Shown: in pieces, positions 8,471-19,768 of the stretch | How positions within the stretch are numbered: the stretch's first letter is position 1 | Layout of the letters: each line of letters begins with the position of its first letter | From: Flavobacterium hydrophilum | Lineage (GTDB): Bacteria > Bacteroidota > Bacteroidia > Flavobacteriales > Flavobacteriaceae | Reading direction: 5' to 3' | NCBI RefSeq assembly: GCF_003202405.1 | Contig: NZ_QJHL01000001.1 | Coordinates: forward strand, 2,046,001 to 2,110,000 | Length of the DNA: 64,000 nt | The notes under the pieces: model-generated | Seen by the model: only the letters and a program-made list of their open reading frames with translations | Told to the model about the DNA's origin: nothing | The model's database searches: none | Position numbers and translations under genes: made by a program

Positions 8471-10093
8471 ATGAGAAAGAATGTTTATTTATTTACATTT
8501 TTAACTATGTCACTTTTAATAGGTTGTGACAATAATGATGACAACACAAATGATAATCAGTCAAAAAATAAAATCACAATTACTACAGATCAAAATTCTT
8601 TGAATAAAAGACTTGATTATACCAATGCTGGAGTAATTTCAATTGAGAATAATAATGCTACAGGAAAACTGGCTAGCACAAGTTCCTCTACAACTCTTCC
8701 TTTGGTACAAATTGCAGAAGTAAATCCTCCGGTTGATAAAAATGGAAGAACCCTACAGGCAAGTCACGTTGCTGTAAATGGAAACTATGCCTATGTATCT
8801 TATACTATGAGAGGTGATGACTATTCTGGAGCAATAGATGTTATTGATGTTTCGGATCCATATAAACCTAAATTGGTCAATTCAGCATTAATTGCTAACA
8901 CAGATATCACATCACTTACTTATTCTAACGGAAACTTAATTATTGGAGCTGCAAAAGACGTAGATACTGATCCTTTATTGATAAGTCCTTCGATAGTAAT
9001 AAATATGGAACTGAGTTCTGGTTTACTTACAGATAAGTATAAAATCAACTATCTTGAAAGCAGAGTAACAACAGATGTTGCTGCAAATGCTACTTCTTAT
9101 TTTGCTGTAACAGGTAATAACGGAAATTTATACAAATTTAATAGTTCGACTAAGGCAGTTGCTGGAAAAACAGCTGTAGAAGATTTACGATCAGTAGCTT
9201 TAACCAGTGATAAAGTTATAACATTGAGTGGTACTAAAGGAGTAAATGTTTACAATCAGTCAACGCTGTCTCTGCAAAAAAACTTTAGTATATCTACAGA
9301 TGTGAGCGGTGCTAAAAGAACAATGGAAATTGACGGAACAAAACTTTTAGTTTCCGAAGGATATAATGGTTTGGGTGTTTACGATATCAATACCGGTTCA
9401 AAATTACAAAGTATAAATATACCTACTACAGGAGAAGACAATGTTACAAATGCAGTTTCTGTAAATGAAGGATATGCTTTCGTTGCGAATGGTGCATTAG
9501 GTTTAAACGTTTACCAAACAGGTTCTCAACTTAATTTATTAGGTACATTAGATATTTCAGGATCATCAAACTATGTAAAATCAAGTGGTAATTATATTTA
9601 TGTTGCCAGCGGAAAAGGCGGTTTAAAAATCATTAAGATGGAAAAACCAAATAATACATTTGCAAGCTGTTCTCAATATGGAACATATAACCAAGGCAAA
9701 GATTTGATTTTAAATTCAAATGAGATTAAATCATATGCCGGATCTACTGCTATTAATTCTGCTATAGTAAATTCTGGTGGCGTACTTACACATTGTGGTT
9801 CAATATCAATTCAAAATGGTTTGATATTAAATAGTGGTGGTACTTTTAACATGAGAGGGAGTTTAGCTCAAGGTAAATATCAGCAGTCAAACCCAACAGA
9901 ACTTATCATTAACAGTAATGCCATATTACAAATTGAAGGATCTGTTGTAATTTGGGGAGATTTAAGACTTAACAGCGGTGCAAAAATTAATTTTATTGAA
10001 AATTCTTCTATAACAATTTATGGGAAAGTAACCAAAAATAGCGGAGTAACTATTACAGGTAGTTATACTGATACAGAAAATAAATTGAAATAA
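8471..10093 (+). CDS. Lipoprotein with LVIVD-like beta-propeller repeats
   Basis: A 540-residue surface lipoprotein: lipobox SLLIGC with Cys19, followed by an acidic DNNDDN segment that could act as a Bacteroidota lipoprotein export signal. Residues 90-395 contain repeats of the form GAIDVIDVSDPYKPKLV and GLGVYDINTGSKL, typical of LVIVD/propeller proteins. The C-terminal 130 residues are a different, parallel-beta-like domain rich in NSG repeats. No enzymatic motif is seen; a role in binding at the cell surface is possible. It has its own promoter candidate and terminator. Confidence 0.65.
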   Translation: MRKNVYLFTFLTMSLLIGCDNNDDNTNDNQSKNKITITTDQNSLNKRLDYTNAGVISIENNNATGKLASTSSSTTLPLVQIAEVNPPVDKNGRTLQASHVAVNGNYAYVSYTMRGDDYSGAIDVIDVSDPYKPKLVNSALIANTDITSLTYSNGNLIIGAAKDVDTDPLLISPSIVINMELSSGLLTDKYKINYLESRVTTDVAANATSYFAVTGNNGNLYKFNSSTKAVAGKTAVEDLRSVALTSDKVITLSGTKGVNVYNQSTLSLQKNFSISTDVSGAKRTMEIDGTKLLVSEGYNGLGVYDINTGSKLQSINIPTTGEDNVTNAVSVNEGYAFVANGALGLNVYQTGSQLNLLGTLDISGSSNYVKSSGNYIYVASGKGGLKIIKMEKPNNTFASCSQYGTYNQGKDLILNSNEIKSYAGSTAINSAIVNSGGVLTHCGSISIQNGLILNSGGTFNMRGSLAQGKYQQSNPTELIINSNAILQIEGSVVIWGDLRLNSGAKINFIENSSITIYGKVTKNSGVTITGSYTDTENKLK

Positions 10094-10135
10094 ATTATTT
10101 GTTTCTCAAAAAAGAGAGGATAATGCATCATTATT

Positions 10136-10176
10136 AAGAGAGATCATCATAGTATTGATGATCTCTCTTTTTTTTG
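10136..10176 (+). terminator. Rho-independent terminator
   Basis: A 14-bp perfect stem (AAGAGAGATCATCA / TGATGATCTCTCTT) with a 6-base loop and a T run, downstream of the propeller lipoprotein gene. Confidence 0.85.
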
Positions 10177-10314
10177 ACATCAATTAAACTAATCTGTTTA
10201 TCTTAATTAAGATCAAAATAATAAACAAATAAGATTATACACAATTAATCTAACATAATCTGACCTTCAGATGATTGAAAAAATTTGATCTAATAATTAT
10301 TCGATTTTTGGCAT

Positions 10315-10341
10315 AAAAAAACCGTCAAAATAATTGACGGT
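10315..10341 (-). terminator. Rho-independent terminator (minus strand)
   Basis: ACCGTCAA / TTGACGGT stem at 10321-10341 with six A on the left, which is a T run on the minus strand. It ends the gyrA-TPR transcription unit. Confidence 0.8.
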
Positions 10342-10366
10342 CTTATTTGTAATTTATTTTAAAAGA

Positions 10367-11635
10367 CTACATTGTAGCTTTTAATGCTTTAGCTTCAGCA
10401 GTCATTTCAAGTGCTTTGTAAACCCCTAACAACGTTTTAGAAACATCTTCGTTCTTAGGATCTAATTCATTTGCTTTTTTAAGATATGGAATTACACTTT
10501 TGAAAACATTTTCTCTTTGTTTTTTTAAAACATCATAACGCTTCATATCTTTATCAGAGGTACCTAATTTATTCATTTCATCAATAATCGGTTTTTCAGC
10601 CTCTAATTTTAATGCTGCAAGGTTAAGATAAGCATTTGCATAATAAGGATCTATTTCAATAACTTTTAAATAATATTTCTCAGCATCTGCAGCATTTTTA
10701 GCATTTGCACTTAATACACCAAGATTAAATATTAATTCTTTATTATTTGGATCTTTTTGCAAAGCTTCTCCAACTAATTTTTTATAGGTATCATAATCTT
10801 TAGTTTCTAAATATAAGTTAGCTTCAGAAAGAATTAAAGAAGAATCTTCCGGATTGGCTTTTCTTGCATCAGCTAAAGCTTTTTTAGCATCTTCAGTTCT
10901 TCCTTTCTGAACTAAGATTAAAGCATAATTTTTATAAATCTCACCTCTTTTAGAAGGAATATTTTCAGTTTTAGGATTATCATGAGTTCCTAACTTAATC
11001 GCTAAATCCCTATCTTTCAAATTATTAAATCCATCTTCACTACCCGAAGCTTTATTTACAGCTGTATAACTGGTTCCTTTTCCTGAATAATTTAATTTTT
11101 TTAATTCTTCATACATTGGTAAAGCTGCATCATAATCCTGAGCATTTACGTAAGTGGAAGCAGCATAATATAAGTTGATTGTATCTTTTTTATCTAACTG
11201 ATAAGCTTCATAGAGTTTTTTTGCACCTTCAGCACTTTTGTTGGACTGAGTATCAGCAATCGCAGAGTTAATCAGTTGACCTCTGATATTTGTAATTGAT
11301 GTTGCAGCCTGAGTTGAATATTTTTGCTTTCCGGAAGCCTTTTCAACCTCAATTAATTTTTTATAGCTATCGGCTGCTAACAAAAGATTTTTACCCTCTT
11401 CAACTTTTTTGGTTGCAAGATCCAAATAGGCATTCCCCTGAATAAAATAGTATTGTGCCTGCTCAGTATCTTTTGCATTTACAATAAGATTTTCTGCATC
11501 TTTTAATTGTGCAATGGCACCTTGTGCATCGCCACCTTTTAATGCTTTTTCAGCATTTTTTATTTGATCTTTTTGAGCAAAAGTAGCTACTGAAATCAAA
11601 AAAGCTGACGCTAGTATTACATATTTACTTTTCAT
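10367..11635 (-). CDS. Periplasmic tetratricopeptide-repeat protein
   Basis: A 422-residue protein with a signal peptide (residues 1-20, ending ATFAQ) and TPR-like helices through most of its length, clearest at residues 255-340 (for example NKELIFNLGVLSANAKNAAD and DPYYANAYLNLAALKLEAEK). TPR proteins serve as protein-interaction scaffolds; no partner is indicated. It lies 44 bp downstream of gyrA on the same strand and shares its terminator, so the two are probably co-transcribed. Confidence 0.8.
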   Translation of the reverse strand: MKSKYVILASAFLISVATFAQKDQIKNAEKALKGGDAQGAIAQLKDAENLIVNAKDTEQAQYYFIQGNAYLDLATKKVEEGKNLLLAADSYKKLIEVEKASGKQKYSTQAATSITNIRGQLINSAIADTQSNKSAEGAKKLYEAYQLDKKDTINLYYAASTYVNAQDYDAALPMYEELKKLNYSGKGTSYTAVNKASGSEDGFNNLKDRDLAIKLGTHDNPKTENIPSKRGEIYKNYALILVQKGRTEDAKKALADARKANPEDSSLILSEANLYLETKDYDTYKKLVGEALQKDPNNKELIFNLGVLSANAKNAADAEKYYLKVIEIDPYYANAYLNLAALKLEAEKPIIDEMNKLGTSDKDMKRYDVLKKQRENVFKSVIPYLKKANELDPKNEDVSKTLLGVYKALEMTAEAKALKATM

Positions 11636-11679
11636 AATTATTCAATTTGTGTATTTAATTTTAATTTATGTGATAACTT

Positions 11680-14319
11680 CTATTCTTCAGATTCTTCTTC
11701 GGAATCATCTTCATCTTCTACTTCTTCTTCAGAATCATCGTCTTCATCCTCTTCTACCGTGCCATCATCTTCAAGAACTTCTAAATCCGGTTTCACTCTT
11801 TCAATAACAGACTCAATAACATTTCCATCTTCATCTACAACCACTTCTTCTACATCATCTTTCATTACTTTAGTAACTGCTGCAATAGAGTCTTTTCCTT
11901 TAAGGTTAATCAATCTTACACCCTGAGTTGCACGTCCCATTACACGAAGATCTTCAATTGCCATTCTGATTGTTAAGCCCGATTTATTAATAATCATCAA
12001 ATCATCAGAATCTGTAACAGCATTAATAGAGATTAATTTTCCTGTTTTCTCCGTAATATTTAGCGTTTTAACACCTTTTCCTCCACGGTTTGTAATTCTG
12101 TACACATCTTCTCCGTCATCATCAACTAATTTGGTACGTTTACCGTATCCGTTTTCAGTAACAACTAAAATTTGCGAATCATTAATATCATTTTTATCGA
12201 CAGTAACCATACCAATTACTTCATCAGTATCATCTTTCAAAGTAATACCTCGAACTCCTGAAGCTGTTCTTCCCATCGGGCGTGTTTTTGTTTCTTCAAA
12301 ACGAACCAGCTTACCGGATTTTACTGCTAAGATAATCTGACTTTCACCATTAGTTAATTGCGCGCCCATTAACTCATCACCTTCCTTAATAGTAATAGCT
12401 GCAACACCATTTACCCTCGGTTTAGAATATTTTTCTAAAGATGTTTTCTTAACCTGACCTTGTTTGGTAACCATTACAAGATTATGGCTGTTGATGTAAT
12501 CTTTATCTTTTAAATCTTGTGTACAAATGAAAGCTTTTACTTTATCATCACTTTCAATATTTACAAGATTCTGGATTGCTCTTCCTTTAGCTGTTTTACT
12601 TCCTTCAGGAATTTCGTAAACTCGCATCCAGAAACATTTTCCTTTTTGCGTAAAGAACATCATATATTGATGGTTGGTTGCAACGAACATGTGTTCAAGG
12701 AAATCCTGATCTCTTGTTCCGGCGCTTTTTTGTCCTACTCCACCTCTATTCTGAGTTTTGTACTCTGTTAAGTTTGTACGTTTGATGTAACCTGCATGGG
12801 AAATTGTAATAACCACATTTTCATCAGCAATTAAGTCCTCAATACTTACATCTCCACCGGAATATTCAATTTGAGAACGACGCTCGTCACCATATTTATC
12901 ACGGATTTCTTCAAGTTCTTCTTTAATTAAATTTGTTCTCAAATTTACATCTGCTAATAAAGCTTTTAAATGCTCAATTAACTTCATTAATTCTTCGAAT
13001 TCAGCTCTTAACTTATCTTGTTCCAGACCTGTTAACTGACGTAAACGCATCTCTACAATAGCACGGGCCTGAATATCTGATAAACTGAATCTCTCAATTA
13101 ATTTCTCACGAGCTTCTTCTGTGTTTTTAGAACCTCTGATAATAGCAATTACTTCATCAATATTGTCAGATGCAATAATTAATCCTTCTAAGATATGGGC
13201 TCTCTCTTCTGCTTTACGCAATTCAAACTGCGTTCTTCTAACTACAACATCATGGCGGTGCTCAATAAAATAATGAATCATATCTTTCAGATTCAGCATT
13301 TGTGGGCGTCCTTTTACTAATGCGATATTATTTACACTGAAAGAAGACTGGAGTTGTGTAAACTTATATAAGGTATTTAAAACTACGTTTGGAGTTGCAT
13401 CGCGCTTTAAGATATAAACGATACGCATACCATTTCTGTCTGATTCGTCACGAATATTAGCAATACCTTCTATTTTTTTTTCGTTAACCAGGTCTGCTGT
13501 ACGTTTGATCATATCAGCTTTATTAACCTGATACGGAATCTCAGTAACAATAATTGATTCTCTTCCATCAACTTCTTCAAAACCAACTTTAGCACGCATT
13601 ACAATACGTCCTCTACCGGTTTTAAAAGCTTCGCGAACGCCTTCATAACCATATATAATACCTCCTGTTGGAAAATCCGGAGCTTTAATATGCGTCATTA
13701 ATTCGTCTACTTCAATATCGTTATTATCAAGGTATGCTAATGTACCATTGATAACTTCAGTTAAATTGTGTGGAGGCATATTGGTTGCCATACCAACCGC
13801 AATACCCGTTGCTCCGTTCACTAATAAAGTTGGAACTCTTGTAGGCATTACTTTTGGTTCATATAATGTATCGTCAAAGTTCAATTGAAAGTCAACTGTT
13901 TCTTTTTCGATATCTGCCATAATTTCTTCCGAAATCTTTTTCATTCTGGCCTCGGTATAACGCATTGCTGCCGGGCTATCCCCGTCTACAGAACCAAAGT
14001 TACCCTGACCATCAACTAAAAGATAACGCATACTCCATTCCTGAGCCATACGAACCATGGCATCATAAACAGATGTATCACCGTGCGGGTGATACTTACC
14101 CAAAACCTCTCCTACAATTCTCGCAGATTTTTTGTGGGCTGATCTTGATGTTACTCCTAAGTCATACATTCCGTAAAGAACTCTTCGATGCACTGGTTTC
14201 AAGCCATCTCTAACATCTGGAAGTGCTCTTGATACGATTACTGACATCGAATAATCGATGTAAGCTGATTTCATTTCATCTTCAATGTTAATAGGAATTA
14301 ACTTTTCTCCTTCAGACAT
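11680..14319 (-). CDS. gyrA: DNA gyrase subunit A
   Basis: This 879-residue protein contains the full breakage-reunion domain with catalytic Tyr121 (AMRYTEARM) and the C-terminal beta-pinwheel with a GyrA-box-like motif (QNRGGVG). With GyrB it introduces negative supercoils. In the quinolone-resistance region the sequence [10 protein letters not shown] carries Thr82 at the position of E. coli Ser83 and keeps the Asp of E. coli Asp87. Thr there is usual in flavobacteria, so resistance is not implied. The last 40 residues are a strongly acidic tail (Glu/Asp/Ser), presumably regulatory or charge-shielding. Confidence 0.97.
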   Translation of the reverse strand: MSEGEKLIPINIEDEMKSAYIDYSMSVIVSRALPDVRDGLKPVHRRVLYGMYDLGVTSRSAHKKSARIVGEVLGKYHPHGDTSVYDAMVRMAQEWSMRYLLVDGQGNFGSVDGDSPAAMRYTEARMKKISEEIMADIEKETVDFQLNFDDTLYEPKVMPTRVPTLLVNGATGIAVGMATNMPPHNLTEVINGTLAYLDNNDIEVDELMTHIKAPDFPTGGIIYGYEGVREAFKTGRGRIVMRAKVGFEEVDGRESIIVTEIPYQVNKADMIKRTADLVNEKKIEGIANIRDESDRNGMRIVYILKRDATPNVVLNTLYKFTQLQSSFSVNNIALVKGRPQMLNLKDMIHYFIEHRHDVVVRRTQFELRKAEERAHILEGLIIASDNIDEVIAIIRGSKNTEEAREKLIERFSLSDIQARAIVEMRLRQLTGLEQDKLRAEFEELMKLIEHLKALLADVNLRTNLIKEELEEIRDKYGDERRSQIEYSGGDVSIEDLIADENVVITISHAGYIKRTNLTEYKTQNRGGVGQKSAGTRDQDFLEHMFVATNHQYMMFFTQKGKCFWMRVYEIPEGSKTAKGRAIQNLVNIESDDKVKAFICTQDLKDKDYINSHNLVMVTKQGQVKKTSLEKYSKPRVNGVAAITIKEGDELMGAQLTNGESQIILAVKSGKLVRFEETKTRPMGRTASGVRGITLKDDTDEVIGMVTVDKNDINDSQILVVTENGYGKRTKLVDDDGEDVYRITNRGGKGVKTLNITEKTGKLISINAVTDSDDLMIINKSGLTIRMAIEDLRVMGRATQGVRLINLKGKDSIAAVTKVMKDDVEEVVVDEDGNVIESVIERVKPDLEVLEDDGTVEEDEDDDSEEEVEDEDDSEEESEE

Positions 14320-14577
14320 AAATTGTTATATTAAATAATTATATTAATTTTCAAAGCGTGCCAAGATACGTTTTTTTGAAATTTTTTCAGCTATTTCCTT
14401 ACAGATATTTCAATGATTTATTAACAACTTTTTTTTACCTTTTAGTTAATAAATTAAGCCTTTTTTAACTGTTTTATTATTATTTTTTTTGTCTATTAGC
14501 TGACAGGTGTTTCTGAAAGGTATGGTTTTTGTTTTTCAATCACTAATTCATTAAATTTACAATACCAATTATATATT

Positions 14578-17124
14578 ATGGATGATAATTTTTCACCAAG
14601 AGTAAAAGATGTTATTACATACAGTAAAGAAGAAGCCCTTCGTTTAGGACACGACTTTATTGGTACTGAACATCTCATGCTGGGCATTTTAAGAGATGGA
14701 AACGGAAAAGCCATTCACATCCTTAATAACCTGGCAGTCGATTTAGACCATTTACGCAGGAAGGTAGAAATACTCAGTCCGGCAAACCACAGCGTTGAAG
14801 TAAATACCGAAAAGAAAAATCTTCACCTTACCCGACAGGCCGAAAGAGCCCTGAAGACAACTTTTCTTGAGGCTAAAGTATTTCAAAGCTCGTCGATTAG
14901 CACGGCACACCTGCTTTTATGCATCTTACGAAACGAAAACGATCCAACAACCAAGCTATTGAATAAACTAAAAATAGATTATGATATAGCTAAAGAACAG
15001 TATTTAAATATGACTCCAAACGAAGAAGAATTCTTAGAAAACTTGCCAAAAAACGAATCATACAATGATGATTCAGGACAAGATGACAGTCTTAAAGAAA
15101 GTAGTTTCAACAATCCAGCCAATAAGTCAAACAAAAAATCTAAAACCCCGGTTTTAGATAATTTTGGGAGAGATTTAACAGAAATGGCTGAAGAAGGAAA
15201 ACTTGATCCGGTAGTAGGACGCGAAAAAGAAATTGAACGTGTTTCTCAAATTTTAAGCCGAAGAAAAAAGAACAATCCGCTTCTTATTGGAGAACCTGGA
15301 GTTGGTAAATCTGCTATTGCTGAAGGACTGGCTTTACGTATTATCCAAAAGAAAGTATCTCGTATTCTTTTCCACAAACGTGTAGTAACATTAGATCTTG
15401 CAAGTTTAGTTGCAGGTACAAAATACCGTGGTCAGTTTGAGGAAAGAATGAAAGCCGTAATGAACGAGCTTGAGAAGAATGACGATATTATTCTTTTTAT
15501 TGATGAAATCCACACTATTGTAGGTGCCGGAGGAGCAACAGGCTCACTTGATGCTTCAAATATGTTCAAGCCTGCATTAGCAAGAGGTGAAATCCAATGT
15601 ATTGGCGCAACTACTCTTGATGAGTACAGACAATATATTGAGAAAGATGGCGCTTTAGAAAGACGTTTTCAAAAAGTAATTGTAGAACCAACTTCTGTTG
15701 AAGAAACCATTGCTATCTTAAATAATGTAAAAGACAAATACGAAGACCATCACAATGTAACGTATACACCGGAAGCAATTGAAGCTTGTGTTAAATTAAC
15801 AAACAGATATATGTCTGAGCGTTTTTTACCGGACAAAGCTATTGATGCCCTTGACGAAGCAGGTTCTCGTGTACATATTACAAATATTGATGTTCCAAAA
15901 CAAATTCTTGATTTAGAACGTCAGCTGGAAGAAGTGCGTGAAAACAAAAATATGGTAGTTAAAAAACAAAAATATGAAGAAGCTGCCAAACTTCGTGATG
16001 ATGAAAAACGTATCGAAAAAGATTTAGCCGTTGCACAGGAACAATGGGAAGAAGATTCTAAAAGCAACCGAATTGAAGTTACAGAAGATAATGTAGCCGA
16101 CGTTGTTTCTATGATGACCGGAATTCCAGTAAACCGAATTGCACAGACAGAAAGCAACAAACTAGCCAAACTACCAGAATTAATTCAAAACAAAGTAATT
16201 GGTCAAAATGATGCTGTTTTAAAAATTGCACGTTCTATACAACGTAACAGAGCCGGACTTAAAGATCCTAATAAACCAATTGGTTCGTTTATTTTCTTAG
16301 GTCAGACAGGAGTTGGTAAAACACAATTGGCAAAAGTTTTAGCTAAGGAACTATTCGATTCTGAGGATGCATTAGTTCGTATCGATATGAGTGAGTACAT
16401 GGAAAAATTTGCGATCTCACGTTTAGTTGGAGCGCCTCCGGGATATGTTGGTTACGAAGAAGGAGGTCAATTGACTGAAAAAGTTCGAAGAAAACCTTAC
16501 TGTGTTGTCCTTTTAGATGAGATCGAAAAAGCACACCCGGATGTATTTAATATGATGCTTCAGGTATTGGATGACGGATATTTGACAGACAGTTTAGGTC
16601 GTAAAATCGACTTTAAAAATACTATTATTATCATGACATCTAACGTTGGTGCACGTCAGTTAAAAGATTTCGGACAAGGTGTCGGATTTGGAACTGCTGC
16701 GAAAGTAGCTCAGGCTGATGAAAATTCTAAAAGCATTATCGAAAATGCATTGAAGAAAACTTTCGCTCCTGAATTCTTAAACAGAATTGATGACGTAATT
16801 GTATTTAACGCATTAGAAAAAGCTGATATTGATCTTATCATTGAAATTGAACTTAAAAAATTATACGCCCGTATTTCAGAACTTGGCTATAATTTAAGTT
16901 TAACTGACAAAGCAAAAGCATTTATTGCCGAAAAAGGTTTTGACAGACAATTTGGAGCAAGACCATTAAAAAGAGCAATTCAGAAATATGTTGAAGATTT
17001 ATTGGCTGAAGAAATCATAACTTCAAAAATACATTCAGGTGATGAAATCTTAATGGATTTAAAAGATGATTCTCAGGAACTTTCAGTAGAAATACACAAA
17101 GCAGAAGAGCCGACTAATCAATAA
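14578..17124 (+). CDS. clpC: ATP-dependent Clp protease ATP-binding subunit ClpC
   Basis: An 848-residue Hsp100 unfoldase. Order: two Clp-N repeats (residues 1-145), a Ser/Asn-rich linker, AAA-1 with Walker A GEPGVGKS (238-245) and FIDEIHT, a UVR-like middle domain (KKQKYEEAAKLRDDEKR), AAA-2 with Walker A GQTGVGKT, and the C-terminal D2-small domain. It feeds unfolded substrates to ClpP. The UVR middle domain separates it from ClpA and ClpB. Transcribed divergently from gyrA across a very AT-rich 258-bp gap; a strong terminator follows. Confidence 0.95.
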   Translation: MDDNFSPRVKDVITYSKEEALRLGHDFIGTEHLMLGILRDGNGKAIHILNNLAVDLDHLRRKVEILSPANHSVEVNTEKKNLHLTRQAERALKTTFLEAKVFQSSSISTAHLLLCILRNENDPTTKLLNKLKIDYDIAKEQYLNMTPNEEEFLENLPKNESYNDDSGQDDSLKESSFNNPANKSNKKSKTPVLDNFGRDLTEMAEEGKLDPVVGREKEIERVSQILSRRKKNNPLLIGEPGVGKSAIAEGLALRIIQKKVSRILFHKRVVTLDLASLVAGTKYRGQFEERMKAVMNELEKNDDIILFIDEIHTIVGAGGATGSLDASNMFKPALARGEIQCIGATTLDEYRQYIEKDGALERRFQKVIVEPTSVEETIAILNNVKDKYEDHHNVTYTPEAIEACVKLTNRYMSERFLPDKAIDALDEAGSRVHITNIDVPKQILDLERQLEEVRENKNMVVKKQKYEEAAKLRDDEKRIEKDLAVAQEQWEEDSKSNRIEVTEDNVADVVSMMTGIPVNRIAQTESNKLAKLPELIQNKVIGQNDAVLKIARSIQRNRAGLKDPNKPIGSFIFLGQTGVGKTQLAKVLAKELFDSEDALVRIDMSEYMEKFAISRLVGAPPGYVGYEEGGQLTEKVRRKPYCVVLLDEIEKAHPDVFNMMLQVLDDGYLTDSLGRKIDFKNTIIIMTSNVGARQLKDFGQGVGFGTAAKVAQADENSKSIIENALKKTFAPEFLNRIDDVIVFNALEKADIDLIIEIELKKLYARISELGYNLSLTDKAKAFIAEKGFDRQFGARPLKRAIQKYVEDLLAEEIITSKIHSGDEILMDLKDDSQELSVEIHKAEEPTNQ

Positions 17125-17152
17125 ATTAGTTTAAATTTATAACAGAAATAAC

Positions 17153-17192
17153 ACACCCGTTACGTTTTCATAACATAACGGGTGTTTTTTTT
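17153..17192 (+). terminator. Rho-independent terminator
   Basis: ACACCCGTTA / TAACGGGTGT stem, 13-base loop and eight T, 28 bp after clpC. Confidence 0.88.
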
Positions 17193-17265
17193 AGGCAAAT
17201 CACTATCTTTAGTAAATGCAAATAGCTATTTTTGAATATTAAATTTTTACAATAAAAAACAATAT

Positions 17266-18633
17266 ATGCTTCAAAACAAAGTCATTTTAGGCAGTGAAGA
17301 ATGGTGCGCATTTCCTGATCTTGGAATCCCTACAATAAAGGCACGTGTAGATTCTGGTGCCAAAACTTCGGCAATGCACGCTATAAATATAGCTCCTTTC
17401 ATAAAAAATGATGCTAATTGGGTGAAATTTGATATAAACCCAATTCAAAATAATATTAAAACTGTCATTCATTGCGAAGCTCCTTTAGTTGACAAAAGAA
17501 TTGTAAAAAGTTCAAGTGGTTTCAGGGAACATCGTTATGTAATTCAGACCAGCATTAAACTTGGCGAAATAAAATGGCCAATCGAAATGACTTTAACCAA
17601 TCGGGATTCAATGGGCTTCCGTATGCTTTTGGGACGCGAAGCTATGAGTGGACGTGTCTTGGTAGATCCTGAGGAAAAATATATGTTGGGACAGCCTTCT
17701 ACCGAAACATTAAAAGAATTATACCAAAACTCAGAAAAAGCAACTTCCGGATTACGAATTGGACTTTTAGCCAGCAATCCTGAATTATACAGCAATAAAA
17801 GAATCATGGAAGCCGGCGAAATGCGTGGCCATGAAATGCATTTTTTGAATATCAAAGAATGCTACATGAAACTTGACGCCAAAACTCCTGAAATTCATTA
17901 TCGTGGTGGAAAAATACTGAATCAATTTGACGCTATAATTCCAAGAATCAGACCAAGTATTACTTTTTATGGTTGTGCTTTAACACGTCAGTTTGAAGCT
18001 TTGAAAGTTTTTGTTTTAAATTCGGCTACAGCCATAACGCAATCACGTGATAAATTATATTCATTACAATTATTATTAAATAGCGGTATTGATATACCAA
18101 CAACCGGTTTTGCAAATTCACCTTTAGATACAGACAATTTGATTAAAATGGTAGGTGGCTCTCCATTAATCGTAAAATTACTTGAAGGAACACAAGGAAA
18201 AGGCGTTGTTTTGGCTGAAACCAAAAAAGCAGCTGAAAGTGTTATCAATGCTTTTAAAAGCTTAAATGCAAACATTCTGGTTCAGGAATTCATAAAAGAG
18301 GCAAACGGAAAAGATATTCGTTGTTTTGTTATTGATGGTAAGGTGGTTGCTGCCATTCAGCGTGAAGCTATGCCGGGAGAATTTAGAGCCAATATTCATC
18401 TTGGTGGTACAGCCTCTGTAATAAAAGTAACAGCCGAAGAAAAAAAGATTGCTATTAAAGCCGCTAAAGCAATGGATCTAAAAGTGGCAGGTGTAGACAT
18501 AATCCGATCTTCTAAAGGTCCATTATTGCTGGAGGTAAATTCTTCACCAGGCCTGGAAGGCATTGAAGGTGCAACAAACAAAGATGTTGCAGGAGAAATG
18601 ATAAAAGCAATTGAGAAAAATTTTAAATTATAA
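17266..18633 (+). CDS. rimK: RimK-type ATP-grasp ligase fused to an N-terminal RimB-like aspartic protease domain
   Basis: A 455-residue fusion. Residues 1-140 match the ATP-dependent zinc protease/RimB family (DUF785): [19 protein letters not shown] has the D-S-G-A retropepsin-like core, followed by HRYV and [14 protein letters not shown]. Residues 160-455 are RimK: an N-terminal lobe ([13 protein letters not shown]) and an ATP-grasp domain ([19 protein letters not shown], then [14 protein letters not shown]). RimK adds glutamates to the C-terminus of ribosomal protein S6, and RimB-like proteins trim them in Pseudomonas. Joining both activities in one chain is inferred from order. TATTTTTG at 17227 could be its -7 box. 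Confidence 0.85.
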   Translation: MLQNKVILGSEEWCAFPDLGIPTIKARVDSGAKTSAMHAINIAPFIKNDANWVKFDINPIQNNIKTVIHCEAPLVDKRIVKSSSGFREHRYVIQTSIKLGEIKWPIEMTLTNRDSMGFRMLLGREAMSGRVLVDPEEKYMLGQPSTETLKELYQNSEKATSGLRIGLLASNPELYSNKRIMEAGEMRGHEMHFLNIKECYMKLDAKTPEIHYRGGKILNQFDAIIPRIRPSITFYGCALTRQFEALKVFVLNSATAITQSRDKLYSLQLLLNSGIDIPTTGFANSPLDTDNLIKMVGGSPLIVKLLEGTQGKGVVLAETKKAAESVINAFKSLNANILVQEFIKEANGKDIRCFVIDGKVVAAIQREAMPGEFRANIHLGGTASVIKVTAEEKKIAIKAAKAMDLKVAGVDIIRSSKGPLLLEVNSSPGLEGIEGATNKDVAGEMIKAIEKNFKL

Positions 18634-18663
18634 TCAAAAACAACAACTTTTAAATATTTACTG

Positions 18664-18702
18664 GCTTTGTCATGGTTTAAAACTTTGGCAAAGCTTTTTT
18701 TT
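18664..18702 (+). terminator. Rho-independent terminator
   Basis: GCTTTGTCA / TGGCAAAGC stem (one G-U pair) with a 13-base loop and eight T, downstream of rimK. Confidence 0.7.
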
Positions 18703-18720
18703 ATAACTTTAAAATAAAAA

Positions 18721-19239
18721 ATGACATTATTCCCTTATTCAGATATTATTTTTCGAAGCATTGCAGTTTACTTTTTTATGACAATTGCATTAAGGATTTT
18801 TGGAAAAAAAGAACTTTCCCAGTTAAACACTGCCGATATTATCCTGATTCTATTAATCAGTAATTCAGTTCAAAATGCAATGGTAGGTCCTGATACCAGC
18901 CTTTGGGGAGGTTTAGTCGCAGCTCTGGTTCTATTTGTAATTAATTTTACTATAAAAAAATTAACGAAGAAATATAAAATATTTGGTGAATTGTTCTTAG
19001 ACAAACCCGAAGTTTTAATTCACAATGGAAAATTAGATTTTAAAGCCTTAAGCAAATTAGATATTTCTAATGAAGAATTAAAAGAAGCAATGCGCGAACA
19101 TGGGGTAGAACACTTTACAGAAGTAAAATTATGCATGCTGGAAATTGACGGTACAATCAGTATAATTACTGAAGATAAAAAAAATCTTAAGCAATCACAT
19201 TATAAACGAAAACACAATCATAAAAATTTTAGAAAGTAA
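18721..19239 (+). CDS. DUF421 (YetF-like) membrane protein
   Basis: A 172-residue protein with three N-terminal helices (residues 9-30, 38-55 and 62-80) and the DUF421 signature RIFGKKELSQLNTADIILI at residues 25-43. The cytoplasmic part includes DISNEELKEAMREHGV, typical of the family. YetF-like proteins are linked to membrane stress and spore germination in Bacillus; a function here is unknown. It starts right after the rimK terminator and is followed by a bidirectional terminator. Confidence 0.8.
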   Translation: MTLFPYSDIIFRSIAVYFFMTIALRIFGKKELSQLNTADIILILLISNSVQNAMVGPDTSLWGGLVAALVLFVINFTIKKLTKKYKIFGELFLDKPEVLIHNGKLDFKALSKLDISNEELKEAMREHGVEHFTEVKLCMLEIDGTISIITEDKKNLKQSHYKRKHNHKNFRK

Positions 19240-19265
19240 ATTCACTTTTAAAATTTTGCTAAAAG

Positions 19266-19300
19266 AAAAGGGCTATTCATTATATCGAATAGCCCTTTTT
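19266..19300. terminator. Bidirectional terminator
   Basis: GGGCTATTC / GAATAGCCC stem with 8-base loop, A run on the left and T run on the right. It can stop both the DUF421 gene (+) and the convergent 149-residue gene (-). Confidence 0.85.
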
Positions 19301-19318
19301 CTTTTATTTTATAGGAAA

Positions 19319-19768
19319 TTATTTTTGAAATAATTTATTAATCTGATCTTTTACTAATGGCTCAGAAACATTACTTGAACCTGAAGAAGCATCTTTGCTT
19401 GAAACCATAAATTGAACTGTAGATTTCTCAGGAAGAGTACTTCCTGTGTAATGCAACCAAATGTAGTTATTAGGCAATTCTAATTTAATATCATATAATG
19501 GAGTGGCATTAAAACCATTCATAATAATATTGTAAAGACCAGTATAATCGTTATTAACGTTTTTAAAAGAGAATTTTTTTAAGCTTGAAGAATCATCATC
19601 ATCACTCACAATACTAGTATAATAAACAGTATATTCATCTCCAATTTTTTGAATGTAGTTGTTATTTACTTTTCCTAATTTTTCAACCGGTACAGTTTCA
19701 AGAACTTTGATCTGTGCAACTGAAACAAAACTAAAGAACAAAATGGCAAGGGTAATAATCTTTTTCAT
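19319..19768 (-). CDS. Secreted hypothetical protein
   Basis: A 149-residue protein with a signal peptide (MKKIITLAILFFSFVSVAQ). The mature part is beta-rich and acidic, with SIVSDDDDSSSLKKF in the middle, and no catalytic motif was recognised. It resembles short periplasmic proteins of unknown role found in Flavobacterium. It is a single gene with a 224-bp gap before the helicase gene. Confidence 0.6.
   Translation of the reverse strand: MKKIITLAILFFSFVSVAQIKVLETVPVEKLGKVNNNYIQKIGDEYTVYYTSIVSDDDDSSSLKKFSFKNVNNDYTGLYNIIMNGFNATPLYDIKLELPNNYIWLHYTGSTLPEKSTVQFMVSSKDASSGSSNVSEPLVKDQINKLFQK

Noticed and set aside
11680..14319. Quinolone resistance from Thr82 in GyrA
   Set aside because: Thr at this position is the usual residue in flavobacteria, so it is not evidence of a resistance mutation.
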